NCBI GenBank assembly: GCA_018398765.1
Contig: JAHBMJ010002716.1
Location: forward strand, 75,001-89,543
DNA from: Chromera velia
Lineage: Eukaryota > Sar > Chromeraceae
Direction: 5' to 3'
Length of the DNA stretch: 14,543 nucleotides
In this document: piece after piece, positions 8,149 to 14,543 of the stretch
How positions within the stretch are numbered: the first letter of the stretch is position 1
Layout of the letters: each line of letters opens with the position of its first letter
Made by a program: the position numbers and the translations under genes
The notes under the pieces: generated by a model
Database searches by the model: none
Told to the model about the DNA's origin: nothing
The model's input: only the letters and a program-made list of their open reading frames with translations

Positions 8149-9342
8149 TTGCAGAATGTTGTCGAAGACGAGATCGAGGTAAGTTCTTGCAGAGCTCAAG
8201 AGCCGTCGTGTCTTCGCCCACCAACTTCATGACGGTATCCCTGTGTGCTTCCCTGCTCCTGTACACCACCCCGGCAGCCGCGCTTGAAGGTCAGTTCCTT
8301 GGAGCTTTCCCGCCCTTTCCGAGGTTTTGTCACGCACCGGGGACGTCAACTCAACTGTTGCTCTTTGTGACTGCAGTACGCGGCCCAACGGCTAAGAAAA
8401 CTCCAGAAAACTCAGAACGAGCCCCACTGGACTGATGAGGACGAGCACGCACAAGAAGATGAGTTCGTGTGGGACGACGGGCATTCTGTTCCACAAAACG
8501 AGGCCATAGAGAAATCGGTGGAATTCTTGGAGGTCTGCCTTGGATCGCTGGGTTTCATGCCGGGTGCTCTACTCTCTTCCTGACTGCCTTCCTGACTCAC
8601 TGAGATACTCTCTCTCTTATCTCTAACTGATGCACGTGCAGACAGACAGACAGACAGACAGAAAGAAAGAAAGTCTGTCTATCTTTCTGTCTGTCTGTCT
8701 GTCTGTCTGTCAGACCATTTCTCGGCAATCACCTGGGAAAGGGGCACAGAAGCATGCGTCATTTTTTTGCCTGGCCGAGTTTCCGCTTTGATTTTGCATG
8801 AAGTGCACGGCTAGCTGACTTACGCTCTCTCAACCATTGCAATATCTGTCTCTGTGCAGGGAGAAGTTCGGCAGCTCTGCGTCAGTCCCAGGGAAAATCG
8901 GTGGCAACGATCAGTGCCGTTGCTCAAATTTTTCATCTTTTCCTGCCGGCTTCCGTGACTTTGCATTTTCAAATGTTCCCACAGAGGCCGAAGACTTCTA
9001 CACTCCCCGGCATCTCTGCCATTCTCCACCTTTCTGGCTTGCTTCTTCAGATATGTGCGTGCTTCTTGAGATGCTTTCAAAGTTCTTTTGCACTTGCTGC
9101 TCGTGTGCTCACTCTGCTTTTTCCCCTGCAGCAAGTTGGCGGTGACCTCCTGGTCAGTTTTTCTGCTGTTCGGATCTGAAACCAACGCCCTCTTTCAGGA
9201 AGAAAATCTTCTTGGTTCTGCCTAGAATCACATTACCATTTCCGGGTGTGACTTTGGACGATACCGTTGTTTGTTGTGGGTTGCGGGGACTGTTAGTGCG
9301 TAAAGCCCCCCCCCCCCCCCCCCCCCCCCGCTCTCTCTCTGA

Positions 9343-9377
<35 letters not shown>

Positions 9378-10696
9378 TGTCTGTGTACGTGCGTGCGTCA
9401 TGCAAACTTCTTCGGAGAGGTTTCAAAGCAACGGAGCGTTGTGCAGTGTTCTGGACCCTCTCACTTTCTCTGCCTGTTTGATTGTTCTTTGCAGGAAAAT
9501 GCACTGACCGCAATTGTCCGTCCAGCCGGTTCCCTTCCAAGAAAGGAAGAAAGGGAGCTTCGATGTGTTTCTGACGCAGTACGAGAGCATCAATCTCGCT
9601 CTCTCTTTCTCTTCTCTCGTGCCTGTATGTATGCCTTTTTTTTTAGTCCGCCTCTTGTTTCCGCAATTTGCTCTCTGTCTCAGTTTCGCTGGCTGTCCTT
9701 CCGTCCGACTGCCGTATGGATGCCGGTTTTCGGGGTCTTTCCACTCCGGCAGTCCCCCCCCTTCTTGTTTGCTTGTTCGTCGGTACACGTCTCTCTATCG
9801 GGCTGCCCGAAGGTTTGTGTCGCATTCTTTCGAAAATCGGCAAGCATGGGGGGGATCTCATTTCTGGAGCCGTCTCACTCTCTCTGTACACATGATGGCC
9901 GGCAATTGCAGGAGTCTGTGCACCCTCAAGACGAATCTGCACCCCAAGACGAAGAGGCCCTAAAACACCGTGAGGAGATGCGAGAGGAGGTGAGTGCAAT
10001 TGGAGGCCGCAGAATGCGGGAGGTCTTTACTGGGTTATTGCAAGAGCGTGTGAGTGTATGTGTGCATCACCACTCTCAGATCTGCATAAAGCTGGATGCC
10101 CACAGATCCTCCTGTGTTTCCTTTTCTGAATACGCATACCATATAACCTAGTTTCCTGCTGATGCTCCTGTCCTCCCATGTTCCGTCCCTTCCTCTGCAG
10201 ATGGCGAAGCATCTGGAGTTGGGGGTCGGTCAGCGGTTTCGGCGACCTGTCGTTCTTTTCATCAGACACAGCCTTCCATTGCTACTGCTACATGTCCATG
10301 CTGACAGCCAATATCGACAGACTCGAGATATCTGATGAGGAGCAAGTTCTTGTTGGAGTTCTTGCATTCTATCAGAGACATCTGTGTATTCTCAAGTAGT
10401 GTACAAATCAGTCAGTCCCGCCTTCTCTCTCTTTGTTGTGAGAGAACAACAAGAAACAGAAAAAGACAGGACAACCGATTTGATTAAATTCACTGTGGCG
10501 TACGGAAGACTGAAGCCCGAGGGGGACTGGGGTGAAGAGCTGTGGCACGACTCTACAACGTCTTTCTAATTATGCTCTCTCACACACAAAACGCTGCAGG
10601 GCGGTCTCTCTGCGGCAAAGGGATTCTTGACAGGAATGAAAAGCGGATTTGGTCTCTGGGGAAAGTCCAACAGGTCGGTCATCAATCAAGAAAAAG

Positions 10697-10731
<35 letters not shown>

Positions 10732-13700
10732 ATAAATCCTGGTAGACTTCGCTGCTTCTGCTTTATATTGCTCTCTGATGCCACCCTGTCTGCGGGATCT
10801 TTTTTTGGATTTCAATTCATTGATTGAAACTGCTGCCGGAATCAAACGAGAGAATGGAAATCCACAATCAATCACGTCATGCAAAGGTGTAGAAGTTATT
10901 GTGCCAGAAAGGTCGGTGGGACAAAAGAGATTTTGGCCGGAGGGAATCGAGTGACGCAGAAGAAGCAGAATAGAGCTGGCCTTTTTCTCCTACTGTTTGT
11001 GTGTTTACCTGGTCATCTTCACTGTTCCAGTTTTTCGCTTTTTCTTTCTTTTCTTTTGCAGATCGGTGAAGGGCTCGAGGGAAGACTTCTCCTCTGCCTA
11101 CTGGATCGACAGCGAAAGAGAGAGAGTGAGTTGGTACTCGGGAGTAGATACGCAATAGAGGGCTGTGTCGATCTCTGAGGTACTCATTTTGTTGAAGCGT
11201 TTTCTACTCTCATTAGCGAATTGAGAAGGGGGACCGTCCGATGCTATCCTTTATCCTTTCTGTTCTTCTCATACAAGGGGAAAGAAAAGAAACAAGAGGA
11301 AAACTCCCAGAGATGAATCTTTTTTCGTGTGCACGACTAGCTGTTTCGTTTTATTTCCAACATTGGTTCCTGCATCCACAGATCGGAGGAACAGACGGAG
11401 CAAGGCAGAGCTGGAAGGAAGTGACCAATTCTACAAATATTTCATCGCAGAATATCCCTGTCCTACCTGTGAACATGTGTATATGAACGTCGTCCCATCC
11501 AAACGAATTGAATTTCAAACTTTCCCGTTATCGACTTGGAATGTGCTCGTCCGTCTAGAAATGCTTCTGTCTTTCTATCTACCTGCGTGTTGTGTGTGTT
11601 TGTTCTGTTAGAGAAGCGGCGTGCCAAAAATAACAGACAGATTAATTGTGACATAGGCGGATCGATCTCTCGATCGAAATTTAGTGCAAAAGCATTAATG
11701 TTTCGCTGCTCTTTTTGCGCAGATCACCGGAGATCTGAAGAAACTGAGTGAACTTTGTGTGAGTCATGGGGCTGGAGGGGAGAAGAGGGAGTGCCAAGAA
11801 AATTACATTCCTTCCCTCTTTACAATGTCCTTTTGGTTGAGAAAGAAAATCTTCGCAAGTGGTTCGAAAAACGTTCACGATTCTCAGGGCCAAAGTGGAG
11901 TAGAAATCAGAGTCGTGCACATGCAGTAATGTTCTTTTTCTACGTCCCACGTACCTTTTGAATCCACAGAAAACGCCAACCAATATTCCAAACCGCATGA
12001 ACATCTGACATGGGTCTCTCCGTCCATGCAGGGCGACTACTTCCAGAAGCAGCCAGTCTCAGTTCGTGAAGCGGCAGCTCTGTCCGCTCCACCAGCAGCA
12101 GCTGAAGAGACCCTGAAAAAAATCCGAGTCCATCAAACATTCGATACACTCATTGCAAAGGTCCGTGAGGGGCATGTGAGAGTTAATTCTCACGATGACT
12201 GTGCAGAACAGTGCACAAAATGGTCGCATTCACGGGGGGCAGGCTGTTTCCGTGCGTTTCTCACACGCCAATCAGCTGGCTATCTCACGAACGTTGGAAA
12301 AGAACCGAAAGTATTTTGTCAGCAGTAACGAAAAAGGGAGACGGCTTTACGCCGAAGTGACGCTCTTGACCTTTGTCCAGTGCCTGAGTTAATGCGTTCT
12401 TGCAGGGTCTCCGAGAGATCCGTTGGGCCTTCTTTGATGAGGTCAGCTCGTCGAGTAAGTCTATAACCCAGAAAAGGTCACTGTACTTTTCTGGACTGTT
12501 GCGGGTCTGCATGAATTCAGGCGGTCGATTCGGGAGTCGTTTCTCTTTTCTGTGAATTCTTCTGAGAATAATGCCGGGGAGCGTTTCCACGTACTGAGGT
12601 TTCGGGTATTGCGTCACATCTTGCGTCGTTGATTTTTTTGTTTGTAACGCCTTTTTGAAACCTGTGTATCCATCGCAATTTTATTCTTCCTGTGCTATCC
12701 TTGCAGCTGGCTCACGTGCTGCTGGTCGGTCTGAAGAAAACTCAACATGGCAGAAGATGTGAAGGAAGGTTTTTATTTTTCTGCCTTTTCCTCTTTTCAT
12801 TTTACTTGTCCGTCCACTAGATGCTGATTGATTGTCACAGAGGCAGAAACAGAGACACATTCCACGTCTTGAGGGGACACAATCTGAAGGCCCTTCAGAC
12901 ACTGAGACTTTTTCTCTCTTTCTATCTGCTCCTCGTTCAGATGCTTTTGTTTGTGAGTCTGTGTTCCTCTGTTTCTAAGGAAAAGTTTATGCCTGCAGAA
13001 ATTTGTAGGGGTGGTGGGCAGACGTGGTCATTTGTCTTTATGCAAGGTATATCAAACTGAGAAAAAATTCATGGATCCGAGGGAGAACGAATGAAACACC
13101 CGCAAAATAAGAACCCTTCACACTGAATAACCGTCTGTCTGTCCGCAGAGAATCGTCAGGGTGATGGAAGACTTGGTCAGTTTGTTGGGTCTCGGTCAAC
13201 TGAACTAGAAAGAGACGGATGGCAGCATACATAGATGGGCAGGCCTTCTTCAAGACTATCACACAGCCTTCTTTTTCAGCTACAGTCTTCGTGAGATCCA
13301 GGACCGATCTGACCAGCTCAGAGACCAGCTTAGAGAAAACATTTAAAAGGGAACGGTAGGGATATATCTCGCTCGTCCGTTTGCTCGTGGGCGTCTTTGC
13401 GTCTTGACTTTCGACCTCAGAGTTGGATCGAGCAGACCAGAAACTCTTGTAACTTTGTTTTCATGTGTGTCTCTCCGTGTCTCTCTGGCTTGATGTGTGG
13501 CCGATTTCTGCATGACTTTTGTATGTGTGTGCTTTCTTCGTGTTTTCAGGACTACACAGACCGACACCCAGATCTGGTGGGTTTTTTGCCTTTTGCCTTC
13601 AAGGGAAGATGATCAGCTCATTTCATCCGTAACCTTCGTCTACTGCAAGTGACATGCGACTTCTCATGCCTACAGTGGTCAAATATTTTTCTTAGCCCCA

Positions 13701-14377
13701 ACACACGTGTGTGATCTTGGAATCTTTCTTTGTCTGACTGTATGTGGTTTCCCTGCCTCCTTGGTCAAATGCACATGGCCATCAGTGGACCTTGCGACGC
13801 ACCAATTGACCGCCTGTGTGAGCATCTTGTCCCTTTACCCACCTGCAGAAAAAACAACTGACCCCCGAGATTTTCCACGTCAGTTTTTGACTTATTTATG
13901 TTTCTTCCATGCGTTGCTTCTGTCTGTCTGGGCAGAAAGTGCCTCTTTCATACGAATGGCTTTACACAGACTATGTTGCACAGATGGATCTTCTTTCCGA
14001 AGGAGTACTGGGCGCTCCCTAGTGATTTTGGTTTCTTCCTTCGTTACTTTCCCGCTGTTTGTCTTCGTTTCTGGTTATTGCTTCCTCATCCAGCTGTCCT
14101 CTGTGCCCTTCCACGTGCCATGGTGCGATGGACTCAAGACGAGACCATGTGAAGATCCAAAGTTTCTTTCTGCAGCCGGTGCGACTGGATTTTTCTTTAC
14201 ATGAGTGAAGATGTGAATCCTTTGCGCGAGACAGAAAATCAAGCGTGCCCTTTTTGCCAGCAGACCTTTGCAACCATTCTTCTTGCTTTTCTTTTGCAGA
14301 AGCTGGTGGGAGAACCCGGAAAAAAGGAAGACCCGCCGCTGGACTTCAAGAGCACGATGGAGAGACTTAAAAACAGA
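7984..14377 (+). CDS. microexon-rich gene for an unrecognised helical, charged protein (3' end beyond window)
   Basis: I assemble 19 exons, 325 residues so far: 7984-8025, 8155-8178, 8377-8532, 8860-8880, 9132-9152, 9495-9515, 9912-9989, 10201-10224, 10600-10673, 11062-11125, 11723-11758, 12032-12160, 12406-12441, 12707-12724, 13149-13175, 13550-13576, 13849-13878, 13936-14004 and 14300-14377. Start ATG 7984 (GAAATGG) follows an in-frame TAA at 7954. Every junction is phase 0 except 10673/11062, where an Arg codon is split. The joined product reads smoothly. It has an acidic stretch after HWTDEDE in exon 3, helical segments across exons 3-6 (VEFLE, GEVRQLC, QVGGDLL, ENALTAI), a Gly-rich patch (GFLTGMKSGFGLWGKS), helices in exons 10-15 (DLKKLSELC, IRWAFFDE, LAHVLL, RIVRVMEDL), and a Tyr/Trp-rich segment (PLSYEWLYTDYVAQMDLL). 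No signal peptide or membrane span is seen. I do not recognise the family; a coiled-coil or BAR-like scaffold is only a guess. The larger exons are firm. The shortest, and the 57-nt intron before 13936, are less so. Confidence 0.65.
8641..8707. repeat. (GACA)n / (TGTC)n inverted microsatellite hairpin in an intron
   Basis: Five GACA units and GAAAG at 8641-8665 are the exact reverse complement of CTTTC plus five TGTC units at 8683-8707, giving a 25-bp perfect stem with a 17-nt loop. TGTC units continue a little beyond. It lies inside the intron between exons 8377-8532 and 8860-8880, so the pre-mRNA would form a stable hairpin. Confidence 0.9.
9306..9374. repeat. poly(C) run followed by a CT/GA inverted tract
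   Basis: About 24 consecutive C at 9306-9329 are followed by CT repeats to 9340 and then GA repeats to about 9374. The CT and GA parts can pair as a hairpin, and the minus strand carries an uninterrupted G run. The tract is within the intron that precedes exon 9495-9515. The exact C count could be a sequencing or assembly uncertainty. Confidence 0.9.
10690..10732 (+). repeat. (GAAA)n microsatellite in an intron
   Basis: About eight GAAA/AAAG units lie shortly downstream of the donor at 10674, within the intron before exon 11062-11125. The tract is purine-only on the sense strand, so it cannot act as a polypyrimidine tract for that intron. Confidence 0.9.
11382..11420 (+). other. possible cassette exon of the microexon gene
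   Basis: An acceptor (CATCCACAG) and a donor-like GTGACC bound a 39-nt segment that is open in phase 0 and reads IGGTDGARQSWKE. Including it would split the otherwise long 597-nt intron 11126-11722. I leave it out of the main model because direct joining of exons 11062-11125 and 11723-11758 gives a more continuous helix. A second frame across this spot, containing YPCPTCEHV, is open but does not match the incoming phase. Confidence 0.3.
13302..13346 (+). other. possible alternative terminal exon ending in TAA
   Basis: After the acceptor-like GATCCAG, a phase-0 segment reads DRSDQLRDQLRENI and ends at TAA 13344-13346. An upstream acceptor (CTTTTTCAG, ending at 13279) would extend the same frame to YSLREIQDRSDQ..., with well-spaced heptad Leu/Ile, but needs an incoming phase of 2. 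It could truncate the protein after exon 13149-13175, or mark the true gene end if the downstream exons belong to another gene. There is no GT donor before the stop. Confidence 0.35.
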
Positions 14378-14543
14378 GTAAGTAAATGGAACATTCATAG
14401 TGGGAAGGGCACAAGTTTAGTGCTTCGTTTACACTTATGACGTTGTGAAATCGGAATCCTCGCCTGATCATCCGACTCAATGAATTTTATGATCACCAAG
14501 GAGGCATGGGAGCCAGGAAAAGAGAGCAGGAAGAGAGGGGGGG
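14378..14543. other. intron start at the right edge
   Basis: A strong GTAAGT donor at 14378 opens an intron that continues past the window. A purine-rich AGAGAGCAGGAAGAGAGG tract lies at the very end. No acceptor or further exon is seen, so the gene's 3' end is outside this sequence. Confidence 0.5.

Noticed and set aside
8155-8178. Reading the 24-nt exon in the frame starting ATGTTGTCG as the gene's first exon
   Set aside because: That frame meets a stop in the next exon (TAA in ACGGCTAAG); the phase-0 reading NVVEDEIE continues cleanly.
9393-10151. 252-codon plus-strand open frame
   Set aside because: It is in frame with exons 9495-9515 and 9912-9989 but reads through a T-rich, intron-like stretch between good splice sites. 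The 396-nt intron happens to be stop-free and divisible by three, so retention is possible but not the simplest reading.
12206-12250. Phase-0 segment NSAQNGRIHGGQAVS as an extra exon
   Set aside because: It would leave an upstream intron of only 45 nt, far below the other introns of this gene, and direct joining of the flanking exons gives a continuous helix.
12442-12454. Stronger GTAAGT donor at 12455 in place of GTCAGC at 12442
   Set aside because: It leaves phase 1 and the next exon then hits a TGA after 17 codons, whereas GTCAGC keeps phase 0 into LAHVLL.

Overview
The window is nuclear DNA of an intron-rich microbial eukaryote. It has long introns with pyrimidine-rich TGCAG acceptors, simple-sequence tracts inside introns, a degenerate minisatellite and sharp swings in base composition, and it shows no bacterial operon structure. 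The style, together with TGCATGCA motifs near a start codon, suggests an alveolate (a chromerid such as Chromera, or a coccidian relative). That assignment is inference and only moderately secure.

Layout. (1) 1-61: a possible fragment of a minus-strand Gly/Pro/Met-rich protein. (2) 312-1673, plus strand: the clearest gene, an intact intronless 453-residue protein. It joins four C2H2 zinc fingers spaced exactly 29 residues apart, a CxxC...CxxC module resembling Stc1, and a complete alpha-kinase (MHCK/eEF2K/TRPM7-type) catalytic domain with a Ser-rich acidic tail. (3) 1674-2858: untranslated and intergenic sequence ending in an AT-rich block. (4) 3142-3937, minus strand: a four- or five-exon gene of unknown function that I reconstructed from phase-compatible splice sites. 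(5) 3938-5180: mostly non-coding, with a GC-rich pocket and a second AT-rich block. (6) About 5130-6870: CACT-rich simple sequence passing into a long degenerate minisatellite with a conserved core. (7) 6871-7983: largely non-coding, with one doubtful small ORF and many CATGCA motifs. (8) 7984-14377, plus strand, open at the right edge: an intron-rich gene assembled as 19 exons. Nine of these are only 18-30 nt, and almost every junction is phase 0. The product is a charged helical protein that I cannot assign to a family.

Nothing in the sequence ties these genes into one pathway. The two most interesting items are the zinc-finger/Stc1-like/alpha-kinase fusion and the microexon gene, whose donors very often read GTCNGT rather than GTRAGT. 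All exon structures are reconstructions by eye from splice signals and reading frame; none is backed here by transcripts or database searches.
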